Source: Lepus europaeus (lineage: Eukaryota > Chordata > Mammalia > Lagomorpha > Leporidae). From it: 64,000 bases of DNA. The stretch spans positions 32,447,549 to 32,511,548 of the forward strand of contig NC_084842.1 of assembly GCF_033115175.1 (NCBI RefSeq), given 5' to 3'. The notes under the pieces were generated by a model. That model had not been told where the DNA came from and searched no databases. It worked only from the letters and a program-made list of their open reading frames with translations. Below are positions 1 to 11,475 of the stretch, piece after piece. Position 1 is the stretch's first letter. The number at the start of each line of letters is the position of its first letter. Made by a program: the position numbers and the translations under genes.

Positions 1-1298
1 TCTGTATTCATAATGCCAAAATCTGATCAATTTATTTTAAAAGTTGATACATTAAAAGACAGTCTATATTTCTTAAGTCTACAGATATGTAACCAAGTAA
101 GATTCTTAACTAGAAATTTACATATGAGAAAAGAGAATTTTCTCTTGTATTTATTGAAGTCTTTTAGCATATGTAATTAAAGTATATTCTTTTGAGGTTG
201 TCAGCAGGAAATGATAAATCAGTGAGTAAATGATGACTTCATAACCTGCAATTATGCACATAAATAAATTAGAACAAAATGAAGCATTATCAATCTTAAT
301 GCACAGTACAAAATTGATAGAAACATTTGTACAATGACAGCAAATTAGTTGTTTGAGAATCAGTGATGTTAGATTTACTAAGACATATTTCATAAATAGT
401 GCCTATATAGTGAGATGCTAAATCCCATCTCCAACCCCTTAAATATAGCTCACACATTATTTGACCACAAAACATTTGAAAGAGACTTTATATACAACTG
501 GGAGTTTCAATAAAAGGCTATTAATGATCCCAGAAAGAGGCCTACTCTTCATGTATCCTAGTGATTTTTTCAGAAAGAGAGCACACATTGCATAAAGTAA
601 AATAGCATAACGCATTACCGAACATTTTACCTATACTCAGAACTAATAATTTTGCAGAAATGATGTTGCAAAAATATTATTCAGAAGACTCTCAAATTTC
701 AGATAAATTTTGTAATAATTTCTCATAATTCCCTTAACATAATAAACACAATACTACATGATAATAATTAGGTTATCTACTTTGTTAAGAATAAGTAAAA
801 TTGAAAAAAGTAGTTTACTCATGATTGCATATGGTCTTGCAATTTCTTATGCATCTTACCAATTTAGGTATATATTGCAATAAGACTATATAATCTTGAA
901 TTTTATAGTGTCTTTTCACCTAGACACAATAAAATAGAATGCTTTACTCATAAAAATATAGAACACGACAGACACAGAATGGTCTAGTATGAGAACTTGA
1001 TTATGTTTAGCTATACATTTGGTAACATTACCTGTTATATAAATATTACAAATATCCCCATTAGGAATCCTGGTTTTACATCTCAAAATGTCAGAAGATA
1101 AACATGAGAACTTTAACCCTCTCTAACCTTGTTAAAATTTGTAAATGGGCTTTATTTTTATATTAGATGTATAATACTCCTGTTCTTACTGTTACAATAG
1201 CTTCCATGTAGTTTATTCCTGTGTTTTTATGTTTGCCTGCCTCCTATTGGTTATTCCTCTCCCCAAAATGTATATTATGTATTATATATTATGTATAA
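1..1298. other. AT-rich unique DNA, no gene seen
   Basis: No recognisable repeat, exon or RNA gene. Short open frames here are AT-rich and match no family I know. Confidence 0.6.
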
Positions 1299-1423
1299 TT
1301 ATGGGAGGTTATTATTATATAATGTATTATATATTGTAATATATATTACATAATATATATTAAATATATATTTTATAATATTATACAATACATAATACAT
1401 TATATAATAATAATCCCCCATAA
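1299..1423. repeat. TA-rich imperfect palindrome
   Basis: Two arms of about 38 bp (1299-1336 and 1386-1423) are near-perfect reverse complements. The outer end pairs TTATGGGAGG with CCCCCATAA, followed by TATTATTATATAAT-type sequence. The 49-bp centre is itself TA-rich and partly self-complementary. It could extrude as a cruciform. I cannot tell whether it is a decayed MITE or an expanded TA repeat. Confidence 0.75.
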
Positions 1424-2125
1424 TGCACATTGTGTATATGTACCATTTTCCTCTGTCAGATCTTGATATTGTGTCAGCAATTGATTTAATGATGGTCCAT
1501 CAAATGATTTATATATCTTATATACATTATTTTATAGTTTTCATAAAACCTGGAATTTTTGCAGTCACTGTTTTTTGAAATATTTTTTGATTCTCCATCA
1601 TTTTAGTACTCTAATTTATTTTATGTTAAACTAGGGATCTCTTTTGGTGTGTATCTGAAAATCTGTTTATTATTTTTAGTCAAGAATTCCTTTTTGAGAG
1701 TCTATTACTATGTGCTCAGTTGACTAACATTTTATTCTATGATGCCCCATCTAACGTTATTTAAACCCAGTTAATTTTCTATTTCCAATGTCATACTTTT
1801 AAAATGTTTCAGAGATTAACATATATATTTGTGTATATAACTTGCTAATACAATCATCTTTCATTTGTGAACTCCCTTATATTGTGAGGCATATTTTCTT
1901 GAATTTTGATTAATATAAAGTGAAGCAATTTCATAATTCTAAGAATATATCCATACCTTCTTTGCCCATCATCCTCCTGAATTCCCTTATTCTTTTCTTG
2001 TATTCTTTTAACTTTTGCAAAAATGTAATTTAATTCACTCTGTAAATATAGACTTAAAGCACCACTAACCATAATATTTAAGAAGTAAATAATTAGAAAG
2101 ACCAGAGTTCAACAGGAGCATAAAC
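1424..2125. other. AT-rich unique DNA, no gene seen
   Basis: T-rich sequence without a confident repeat match; parts resemble antisense old L1 only weakly. Confidence 0.5.
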
Positions 2126-2448
2126 AAGAGCTAAAAACAGCAATCAAATCACAAGATGTCTGTTATATTCCTACACATTTTTCTATCCTACATTAACTAT
2201 CATATATCAGAAAAGACACAACAGTTGTCTTTTTGGGACTGGCTTATTTCACTAAGCATAATGACTTACATTTGCATCCATTTGTCACAAAAGACAGGAT
2301 TTCATTCTTTTTTACAGTTGTGTGGTATTCCATGGTGTATATATACATTTCTTTATCCAGTCACCAATTGATGGACATCTGGGGTGATTCCATATCTTAA
2401 CTATTGTGAATTGGACTCACCAAACATGGGAGTACAAATAACTATTTC

Positions 2449-2638
2449 TTTTTCTTTTTTTTTTTTTGACAGGCAGAGTGAACAGTGAGAGAGAGAGAGA
2501 CAGAGAGAAAGGTCTCCCTTTGCCGTTGCTTCACCCTCCAATGGCCATGGTAGCCGGTGCACTGCGGCTGGCGCACCGCACCAATCCAAAGCCAGGAGCC
2601 TGGTACTTCCTCCTGGTCTCCCATGTGGGTGCAGGGCG
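2449..2638 (-). mobile_element. CSINE (5'-truncated), nested in L1
   Basis: Poly(T) followed by GACAGGCAGAGTG and a GA tract is the reversed 3' end of a rabbit C-repeat; the tRNA-like head is missing. A perfect 14-bp target-site duplication, CAAATAACTATTTC, lies at 2435-2448 and 2639-2652. The insertion is therefore younger than the surrounding L1. Confidence 0.95.
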
Positions 2639-2855
2639 CAAATAACTATTTCATATGCGGGTTGCATTTCATTTTAGTAAATATCCTGGAGTAGCATACG
2701 TGGAACATAGAGTAGATATAATTTCAGATCTCTGAGGAATCTCTTACAGTCTTCCATAAATGCTGCACCAGTTTACATTCCCACCAACAGTGTATTAGGG
2801 TACCTTTCCTCCACATCCTCACTAGCACTTATTATGCTTCGATGATAGCCATTCT

Positions 2856-3500
2856 GTTTTTTTTTTGTTTTTTTTTATAAATTTTTTATTTAGTAAAAAT
2901 AGATTTCCAATGTACAGTTTATGGATTACTTTGGCTCCCCCCACCCATATTTTCCCTCCCACTCATACCCCTCCCATCTCCCACTCCCTCTCCCATTCCA
3001 TTCACATCAAGATTCATTTTCAATTATCTTTATATACAGAAGATTGATTTAGTGTATATTAAGTAAAGATTTCATCAGTTTGCACCCACACAGAAACACA
3101 AAGTGTATAATACTGTTTCAGTACTAGTTATAGCATTACTTCACATTGGGCCACAATTTAAGGACAGATCCCACATGAGAAATAAGTACACAGTGACTCC
3201 TGTTGTTGACTTAACAATTTGACACTCTTGTTTATGGCGTCAGTAATCTCCCTAGGCTCTAGTCATGAGTTTCCAAGGCTATGGAGGCCTTTTGAGTTTG
3301 CCAACTTAGGCATGGAAAGCCAAGACACTGTGGCAAAACAAAAAAAAAAAAAAAAAAAAAAAAAAAGAAGAAGAAGAAGAAGAAGACCTAAATGAAAGAT
3401 CTCTGCGAGTGAGATCCCAGTGGAAAGAACGGGGCCATCAAAGAAGGAGATGCCTTTCTCTGAAGGGAGGAGAGAACTTCCACTTTGACTATGACCCTGT
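2856..3500 (-). mobile_element. Rabbit L1 3' end, 5'-inverted (twin-primed), nested in older L1
   Basis: 2856-3308 is the rabbit L1 3' UTR read from its poly(A) (poly-T at 2857 onward) on the minus strand. 3309-3500 is the adjoining upstream L1 sequence on the plus strand. In L1 order the two parts join with only about 13 bases missing, as twin priming predicts. The 16-bp target duplication CGATGATAGCCATTCT lies at 2840-2855 and 3501-3516. The inverted part contains an A-run of about 27 followed by AAG repeats (3340-3385). Confidence 0.93.
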
Positions 3501-3586
3501 CGATGATAGCCATTCTAACTGGAGTGAAGTGAAACCTTATTATAGTTTTTATTTGCATTTCCCTGATGGCTAATGATCCGAAGCTT

Positions 3587-3587
<1 letters not shown>

Positions 3588-3633
<46 letters not shown>
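3588..3633. repeat. T46 homopolymer run
   Basis: An uninterrupted run of 46 T lies inside the antisense L1, where related L1s carry only a short T run (before the CATGTGTCTG-like block). It is best explained as slippage expansion rather than a separate insertion. The length is likely to vary between individuals and assemblies. Confidence 0.85.
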
Positions 3634-3635
<2 letters not shown>

Positions 3636-3744
3636 CTGTCCAGTAACCATTTGAATTTAATTCTCTGAAAAACACCACTTTGTGTCCTCTGGGCATTTCT
3701 TAACTGGACTGTATTTTTTGTTGTTGTTTTGAGTTTCTTTTTTT

Positions 3745-4035
3745 AAGGATATATTCATTTATTTATTTTGAATAGCAGAATTATAGATCCTGAGAGAGAG
3801 AGAATGGGGAGACAGAGAGAGAGAAAGAGATGCTGCAATGGCTAGTGAGGGACCATTCCAAAGCCAGGAGTGAGGAGTTTCTTCCAGGTCTCCCACATAG
3901 GTTGCAGAGGCCCAGGCACTTTGACCACCCTCTGCTTTCCAAGGATTATAAGTGGAACAATCAGGACATGAACCAGTGCCCGCATGAGATGCTCACATTA
4001 TCGGTGGAAATTTAACCCATTATGATATAATGTCA
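3745..4035 (-). mobile_element. Old CSINE, nested in L1
   Basis: The minus strand shows the C-repeat order: head with GGGTTAAAT and GCATCTCATGCGGGCACTGG, then CCTGGGAGAC-like body, GA tract and A-rich end. It is diverged and CpG-poor. L1 sequence resumes directly after it (GTTGTTGAGTTTTGTGATC). A candidate target duplication resembling TGTTGTTTTGAGTTT flanks it but is imperfect. Confidence 0.85.
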
Positions 4036-4744
4036 GCTCTGTTGTTGAGTTTTGTGATCTCTTTACAGACCCTGGAAATTAATCTTTTTTCATTGCATAG
4101 ACTGCAAATATCTTCCTCCATTCTGTCAGCAGTCTCATCATTTTGTTGTGTGCTTCTTTCACTGTGCAGAAGCTTCTTAGATATATGTAATCTCATTTGT
4201 CTGTTTTTAGTTTTATTCCCTGTGCTTTTGGGTTCTTTTTCAAGAAGGCTTTGGTTTGCCTAGACCAATACCTTGGAGTTTCCCCAATATTTTCCCCTAG
4301 TAATTTGATGGTATCACTTTATAGATTTAGATCCATGATCCTTTTTGAGTTGATTTTTTGATAAGGTTTAAGACAGTGATCTTGTTTCATACTTCTGTAC
4401 ATATAGATCCAATTTTCCCAACACCATTTGTTTAGGTGACTTTCCTTTCTCCAGGATTCAATTTTAGCTTTTTTATCAAATATTAGTTGGTTGTAGATGC
4501 ATGGATTAATTTCTGGGGTTTCTATTCTCTTTCATTAGTCTACATGTCTACTTTTGTGCCAGGACCAGGCTGTTTTGTTTATAACTGCCTTGTAGTATGT
4601 CTTTAAAGCTACCATTTTGAGCTTGACTTATTTTTTTGTTGTTGTTGTTTAAGATTGCTATAGCTATCAGAGTCTCTTGTGTTTCCATATGAATTTTAGC
4701 ATTGTTTTTTCCAGATATGAAGTCTTCAATAAAATACAACATCC

Positions 4745-5288
4745 TTTCATGATAAAAACCTAAAGTAAATTAGAATAGGAGGAACGTTCCTCAAAACAAT
4801 CAAGGAAATATATGACAAACTCACTGCCAGCATCATACTGAACAGAGAAAAGTTGGAAGCATTTCCACTAAGATCCACTGGTGGTCCATATAGTCCTGGA
4901 AGTTTTAGCCAGAGCCAGTAGGCAAGAAAAATATATCAAAGGGATACACATTGGAAGAAGGCAATCAGATAACATAATTCTACATATAGGAGAACCAAAA
5001 GACTCCACTAAGAACTATTGGAACTCATAAAAGAGTCTGGTAAATTGGCATGACATGAAACTAACACACAAAACTCAACAGCTTTTATATGCACAAGTAA
5101 TGCTATGACATAGAAAGACTAGCACGATCAGTACCATTCACAACAGCTAGCAAAAAATTAAATACCTTTGAATAAATTTAACCAAGGATGTAAAAGATCT
5201 ATTATGAAAATTATAAAACATTAGAGAAAGAAATAGAAAAAGACACAGAAATGGAAAAAAACTACATGTCAATTGACTGGAAAAATTA
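4745..5288 (+). mobile_element. Inverted 5' part of the old L1 (ORF2 RT region)
   Basis: Sense-strand L1 ORF2 reverse-transcriptase region. It runs from a block corresponding to [13 protein letters not shown] (4850 onward) through the post-RT region ending near the IPCSW-like coding block. It points opposite to 2155-4742. In L1 order its 3' limit (5288) lies just upstream of where the antisense part begins (4742), which is the expected geometry of a twin-primed insertion. Frames are disrupted and the catalytic ADD motif is not intact. Confidence 0.85.
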
Positions 5289-5399
5289 GTTTTTTTAAAA
5301 ATGCGTTCCTTTTCCTGTAAGGCAATTACCATATAACATATCGGTTTGATTGTTTGTATAATTTTTTGAAATTTATCTATGTATTTTAAAGGCAAAGTG

Positions 5400-5690
5400 C
5401 CAAAGAGGCAGCTACAGATGACTCAAGTGTTTGGGTCCCTGTCATCCATGTGGGAGACCAATATGGAATTAATGGCTCCTAGATTTGGCCTGGCCCAGAC
5501 CTGGCTTTTGTGACCACTTAGGAAGTGAGCCACTTGATGGAAAATCAAGACTGAGAGACTAATCTTTCTCTGGCTCTCTCTGCTTCACAATCCTGTCATC
5601 CTCATACTCACCCATTCCCTCTCCTTCTCCCTCTCTTTTTGTGACTCTTTCAAATAAAAAAATAGATACATCTTTAAAAAAATAAGAATT
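5400..5690 (+). mobile_element. Old CSINE body, partial
   Basis: Contains the C-repeat order CAAGTGTTTGGGTCCCTG, CATGTGGGAGACC, GGCTCCTAG, the GGAAGTGAGCC block, a CT tract and a CTCTTTCAAATAAAA tail. The tRNA-like head is missing. 5365-5400 looks like a short reversed SINE 3' end, so an inverted pair is possible. Confidence 0.75.
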
Positions 5691-5776
5691 CATTCTTGCC
5701 TGTTCTTGTGAGGTTTCATGAGAAACTTTGTATTTAGCCAAAAATCAAAGAGCTAAAAACAGCGACCGAATTACAA

Positions 5777-7018
5777 TATTTTTTTTAGATTTATTTCATT
5801 ACATAGCCTTCTCCTGTGTGGAATTCCACTCTACAAATTCCAAATGTCTCAGGAGTGTTTAAAGTATATTATTCTGACATCTCAGATATTTAACTTAAAG
5901 ACACATGAAAAGCAGTAAGTGTAAATACATCATTTTGACCTCTGTGCTGTTTCCTTAAGAGCAGAATGTGAAATTGCCATATAGGAGAAGGAAATGCAAC
6001 AACATCCTGAGCCTCAAGGGAGAGTAGTTAAAACAAAAAGAATTCCTTACAGACTCCCCACATATCAACATGATATCTACGCTTCATAAAAAACAAATCA
6101 TGATGGCTGCTATCATATTAACAGTGTACCATGAGGCACAAAATATTTGCTAGTTGGTGTTTCTTACAGCAATCCATTAATTTATGAATAATATGATGTT
6201 CTCCCATTAATGGCAGTTTTAACAACAAAATATTGTAAGCATCTTTGAAAAAACTTTGTTTTTCCTAACTTGTGTAATAATGGCTTACAGCTTTCCTCCA
6301 AACATGTATATAGTTTTCCATTCTATGAACCAACGTTGCCATTTTCAATTGCTGTTGGTAAGAAAAATGTCAGTTTATTTCCAAACTTTTAAATTCTATT
6401 CTGAGAAGCATTAAAAAAAACTAATATTTTATTTTCACACATCTTTGCTTGTTTATCTATATGGATTTTAAAAGTAAGCAGTCTTTGGAGCTCTCTATTT
6501 TACAATGACTATTATGAGAGTGATAAATATTAGGTCTAGGAAGTGTTTAGGCATTTGAATACCCCATTTCTTAGTAGTCTATAAATAAAAGGTAGCAACA
6601 TAACAGTTGTTCAAAATGTATATCAACAGGAAAGCAATTTAACAATAGTGTTTTTTAAAAGAACTCTGCCATTCATGCTTCAGTATATTATTTAATCTCC
6701 ATTCCCACAGAACTGCATTTTCTACATCTTTCTGTTTTATGATTGTCTATTGTGTATCTGAAGTTTAAAATGTATATAACTCATACAATTCTCTTTACAT
6801 TGCTTCTACTGTTAATTCCTTTTAGTCTTTCCATTTTTTGAACTAGTTTTAACAATCTAATACTTTACAAAACTTACAAGCTTAACTATCTGTCTCTCTC
6901 CATTGGAGAGTGTTATCAAAGAGATCTCTGCATCTTACTTGCACTGTGTTCCAGTTATCTTATATATTATCTAGCACAGTGCAGTCATGTAAAAATGTTT
7001 GTTAATTTGGATATTTCA
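5777..7018. other. Unique AT-rich DNA, no gene seen
   Basis: No repeat family, exon or RNA gene recognised. Confidence 0.6.
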
Positions 7019-7032
7019 GAAATAGCTCACAG

Positions 7033-7400
7033 GTTGGCGCCACGGCTCACTAGGCTAATTCTCCGCCTGCAGCACTGGCACCCCGGGTTCTAGTCCTGGT
7101 CGGGGCGCCGGATTCTGTGCACTGGATTCTGTCCTGGTTGCCCCTCTTCCAGTCCAGCCATCTGCTGTGGCCCGGGAGTGCAGTGGAGGATGGCCCAGGT
7201 CCTTGGGCCCTGCACCCACATGGGAGACCAGGAGAAGCACCTGGCTCCTGGCTTCAGATGGGTGCAGTACGATGGTCGTGGTGGCCACTGAGGGGGTGAA
7301 CCAATGGAAAAGGAAGACCTTTCTGTCTCTCTCTCTCACTGTCCACTCTGCCTTTCAAAAAATAAATAAATAAAAAATAAATAATTAAATAAATAAAAAA
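7033..7400 (+). mobile_element. CSINE, near full length
   Basis: Head TTGGCGCCACGGCTCACTAG, B-box-like GGTTCTAGTCC, the CACATGGGAGACCAGGAG body, a CT tract and a CTGCCTTTCAAAAAATAAAT tail. The target duplication GAAATAGCTCACAG / GAAATAGATCACAG (13/14) lies at 7019-7032 and 7401-7414. Open frames in this element are SINE sequence, not genes. Confidence 0.95.
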
Positions 7401-7414
7401 GAAATAGATCACAG

Positions 7415-8054
7415 AAAAACTAACTGCTGATAATAATACATCTAGATGTGCCCAATATTGTATACTTTGCTCTACCCAAAGTTGCTTCACGAGGGAGACT
7501 CACACTTTGTTTTAGATTACAAACAGATTGAATTCCTACTAGTTCACAACTCAAACTAAATAGACAAACTTGCATTTAAAAAAATACACAAAAATACTAT
7601 AATGAACTCCTAGTAACCTAATTAAATTGCATACCCCATTTGTATTAAATCAGGTGAGATTAGGGGTAAAGGAAACAGACATCATGGCTAAGCCTCATCA
7701 CAAACATGTTATGAGCATTACACGGTAGGATAGCAATGAGGTTAGCCCCCGCTGAAAAGCAAAATTGAGAAGAGAGTGTAGAGTTTAATTCCCAAAGCGA
7801 ATAAGGAATGGCTCTTCAGCAAATAGTCATTATAAATACTAAGTTGCTAGAACAGAGTTAGCTTTTAGAAATCACAATGAAAAATGCACATTCATCTATA
7901 ATTATACAACTATGATTAACTTAGATAATATTAAAATCAGCTACATAAATAATCTCATATTAACTGACAACCATTTGCCATTCCTTCTTGTTATTCCTTA
8001 TTTGAAAATTTGTTAAAAGAATGTGTTACTATGTATGTTACTTTACTGAATTTA
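7415..8054. other. Unique DNA, no gene seen
   Basis: No repeat family or exon recognised. Confidence 0.55.
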
Positions 8055-8067
8055 TTTGTTTACATTT

Positions 8068-8118
8068 CTTTTTTTTTAAGATTTATTTACTTCAAAGTCA
8101 GAGTTACACAGAGAGGAG

Positions 8119-8160
<42 letters not shown>

Positions 8161-8419
8161 CTTCCATTCGATGGGTCACTCCCCAATGGACCGCAATGGC
8201 CAGAGCAGCGGCCAAACCAAAGCCAGGAGCCAGGAGCTTCTTCCGGGTCTCCCACGTGGGTGCAGGAGCCCAAGGACTTGGGCTATCCTCCACTGCTTAC
8301 CCGGGCCATAGCAGAGAGCTGTATTGGAAGTGGAATAGACAGGTCTCAAAGGGGCGCCCATATGGGATGCCAGCACTGCAGGCCAGGGCCTTAACCTGCT
8401 GTGTTACAGCACCAGCCCC
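8068..8419 (-). mobile_element. CSINE, full length, minus strand
   Basis: Reversed C-repeat with poly(T), AAAGTCAGAGTTACACAG, a long (GA)n tract at 8121-8158, and a head ending CACCAGCCCC. The target duplication TTTGTTTACATTT lies at 8055-8067 and 8420-8432. The 145-residue open frame across it is SINE-derived. Confidence 0.95.
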
Positions 8420-8523
8420 TTTGTTTACATTTTCACAAACTGATTGAAAGTTATAGTTTGGTGCTTACACTTTAGATGTGTGGTAAACAGTTAAAATATT
8501 ATTGTATTGAAAAATTTATATGT

Positions 8524-8897
8524 GGGCCGGCACTGTGGGCTCACTAGGCTAATCCTCTGCCTGCGGCACCAGCACTCCAGGTTCTAGTCCCTGTCGGGTT
8601 GCCGATTCTGTCCTGGTTGCTCCTCTTCCATTCCAGCTTTCTGTTGTAGTTCGGGAAGGCAGTGGAGGATGGCCCAGGTCCTTGGTCCTTGCACCCAAAT
8701 GGGAGACCAGGAGGAAGCACCTGGCTCCTGGCTTCGGATCAGCGCAGCGCGCCAGCAATTTTGGGGGGTGAAACAATGGAAGGAAGACCTTTCTCTCTGT
8801 CTCTCTCTCTCACTGTCTAGCTCTGCCTGTCAAAAAGAAAAGAAAAGAAAAGAAAAGAAAAGAAAAGAAAAGAAAAGAAAAGAAAAGAAAAGAAAAG
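8524..8897 (+). mobile_element. CSINE with (AAAAG)n tail
   Basis: Head GGCCGGCACTGTGGGCTCAC, GGTTCTAGTCC, then the body and CT tract. The A-rich tail has become about 13 units of AAAAG (8833-8897). The target duplication GAAAAATTTATATGT / GAAAA-TTTATATGT-like lies at 8509-8523 and 8898-8911. It stands 105 bp from the oppositely oriented copy at 8068-8419. Confidence 0.93.
8833..8897. repeat. (AAAAG)n microsatellite
   Basis: Pentanucleotide array grown from the SINE tail. Confidence 0.95.
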
Positions 8898-8911
8898 GAA
8901 AATTTATATGT

Positions 8912-11169
8912 AAATTCCATTAATAGGAGAGGTAGGAAAATTTTTCTTTCTCTTTAATATAAACACATACACATCAAATACATAGAAAAAGTAGAAGATA
9001 TTGAGAGTAAAATAGCAAGTGGTAGAAAAGAATGAATAGCATTCATCTCCAGATAATTAGTATCATATATGCACTATATATTTAGATATATTGATCTTCT
9101 GATATAGATGGATAGAGAGATAATCTCTTGAAAATGGTTTTCTGTCAAGGCATGTAAAAATGTAAAATAGTTTAGAAAGAGTATTTGAGATTTAATAAAG
9201 CAAAAAAAAAAAAAAATCTAGTAAAGAATTCCTGAGCTCGCTCTCTCTCACACACACACAGACATCTTTGTATATTATTTGTTATTCTAAAAGGAACAGA
9301 ATTAATAAAAATTATAGAAAATGCATGAGATAAAAACAAACATATGGAGGTGTTTTAATTAAATTGTCAAAATTACATCATTTGCATCTTAAGAAGCTAT
9401 TTTAAACAACTGTCAAATTAAAACATGGAAGTAGAAAATAATAAAGGCAATAATTAATTAATTTAAAGCCAAGAAAACAACAGAACTGACATTGTGAGAC
9501 TTGATTACTTTTTCCTTTTTGGTCACAAAGTCTATTCTAGAATACACAGAAGTATGGTAATTTAACAAATGCTTTCAGCCCTAAAGAGATGTCTAGTCAT
9601 AGTATAGAACACTATTCTATTTCCATTGAAACATTTTTTGATCTGACACCCATAGTTGGCCTTTCCCTTATAATTGTTTAATTTAAAGTAACTTTTCATT
9701 TCCTCTCCCTTAAATAAACCTGTGAACACGTTACTTGTAAACTTTACCATCTTCTTTAATAAATTACAAAGAGCTCTTTCTGCCTCTTACCAGCTACATG
9801 GCCATTGTGGAACTCATTCCTTCATTAAAAATGGTTGTTTCCATGTCTCTCACCTCTTTGTGCTCTGAGCCTTCTGAGCATAGGTTTTTTTGTCCCCTTC
9901 ATTCATTGCCTGTAAGATGTGTTGAATATAGGGAAAACTAATTTGTATTCATTGAATTAATGAATGAGTGTGTGTGTGTGAGAGAGAGAAATATACAGAG
10001 ACAGAGAGAAAGGAGAGTTAACTCAAAGGTGCATTGCATATAAGTAGGTGTGACTAACTACTTAAGTTGACAGATGGGGGTAAGTTTGATCCAGCATAAT
10101 ACACATATTATCAGATATACTTTTCTTCATTGAATATTTTCAGGCTTTTGTAACCATCATTATACAGTATCAAACAATCTTGATTTCAGCTCTATCGAAA
10201 TATATGGCAATATATACCATTCCAGGTATAAAAAAAACCTAATTGTATATTTCGTTGTACTTTCTATATTTAACATTATCTGTAAATAATGAATAACCAA
10301 AAGCCAGAATTTTTGCTTAAAATAAATGAATTTTACAAGTGTAATCATAACTGGCATTGTTGAAGTTCCTAGAGTGAGTTTAAATCAAGAGCAAAGAATG
10401 TTTTATTGATTAGTGTCTCCTTTCCTGCCAAACAAATAACTTAGTTGTCTCCTGAAACCTCACAATATTCCAATGAACATTCAGGGAAGTTCTGTGGTAG
10501 GTTTTTCATAAACAAGAAGATACAGATATCACATGATGTGCTCTACCTTTTTTTTCATTTTTTGGTACAAAATTTAAAGTACAACTTAAATGTATGGAAA
10601 GACCTTGCCCAAAGCTAGAGATACAAATGATCACCTATGCAGAGAAATACTTTTAATCATTAGATTATCCAACAGGAAGGTAAAATTCTTGCTTGTTCAG
10701 CAGTTTGGCAGAGCATTTCTGTAGGTTATTCTATTCACAAATACTAAAAATATCTTTCCAACTTCCCCTGGCACTTGTTTCATTACTTTTAATTCCTCTA
10801 CATGTATAGGAAATGCACCTTTCACTCAAATAAATTAGACTGCAAATCTCCTAAGTGCTTTTTTCTCAATTTACTGCAACAACAGATAAGGAAACAACAG
10901 GATTATAATTTCAGTTCTTATATCCTATTTTAAAATTATAGAACCATTATATTAGAATTGTATCTATGAACTATGATGAATCTGCTCTTTAATATTACAT
11001 TGGCATGAGACTTGATTAGAAAAATAATGATAATCATAGGTTCTAAGACATCGACTCCTCTTTTTCAAGTTTTTAGTAACAAAAATGTGTTATAATTAAA
11101 GCACACACACACACACAGAAATTTCGTCTTGAAAGATGATTTGATGATAGTGTCATACTGGATTTGTGT
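8912..11169. other. Unique AT-rich DNA with short simple repeats
   Basis: Nothing gene-like. Holds a short A run near 9203, CT/CA runs at 9240-9262, a GT/GA run at 9969-9988 and a (CA)8 run near 11102. Confidence 0.55.
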
Positions 11170-11475
11170 TTTTAATTTTTGTGGTTTTTTCTATTTATTT
11201 AATTAATTTTAAATGCTGAGAGTTTGATTGATTGCTTAATTGACTGGTTTTCCATCTGCAAAAGCAGTGATTTGGAAAACAATGCAAGTCTTTCAAGTGG
11301 GTGGCAAGAACTCAAGTACTTGTGACATTATCAACTGCCTTTCCCTGGAATGCATTAGTAGGAAACTAGATCAGAAATGGAGGCAGGACTCAATTTCGAG
11401 CCCTCCAATATGGAATGTGGATGTTTCAAGCATTGGCTTTATGTACTGTGCCACAGCATCAATTCCTCATTTTTC
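11170..11475 (-). mobile_element. Very old, diverged CSINE or related tRNA-SINE
   Basis: On the minus strand the order of blocks (TGTGGCACAGTA head, AATGCTTGAAACATCC, CCAATATTGGAGG, a CCAGGGAAAGGCAG-like block, T-rich end) fits the older SINE subfamily also seen at 47235-47520. It is too diverged for exact ends. Confidence 0.6.

Larger units (their letters stand above)
2155..4742 (-). mobile_element. Old L1 ORF2 3' half, antisense, with nested insertions
   Basis: Read on the minus strand this is the C-terminal half of an L1 ORF2. Recognisable stretches include the 'TTCCATGGTGTATATATA' region near 2330, the conserved block encoding LAIREMQIK...TPVRMAII around 3520-3600, and the region around 4560-4740. 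The reading frame is destroyed by stops and indels. It is interrupted by a SINE (2449-2638), a rabbit L1 3' end (2856-3500), an expanded T run (3588-3633) and a second SINE (3745-4035). At 4742 the match flips strand, so this is the 3' part of a 5'-inverted insertion. Confidence 0.85.
2126..5776. repeat. Direct repeat bracketing a composite L1/SINE block
   Basis: A 29-bp sequence beginning AAGAGCTAAAAACAGC occurs at 2126-2154 and again at about 5748-5776, with four differences, all transitions. It brackets the inverted L1 and all its nested insertions. The simplest reading is an old target-site duplication, but the left copy is not followed by a poly(T) tail and the L1 match on the right stops near 5288, so the block may have a more complex origin. 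Confidence 0.6.

Noticed and set aside
8010-8447. 145-residue open frame
   Set aside because: It spans a minus-strand CSINE; the Arg/Glu run is the (GA)n tract and the rest is SINE body.
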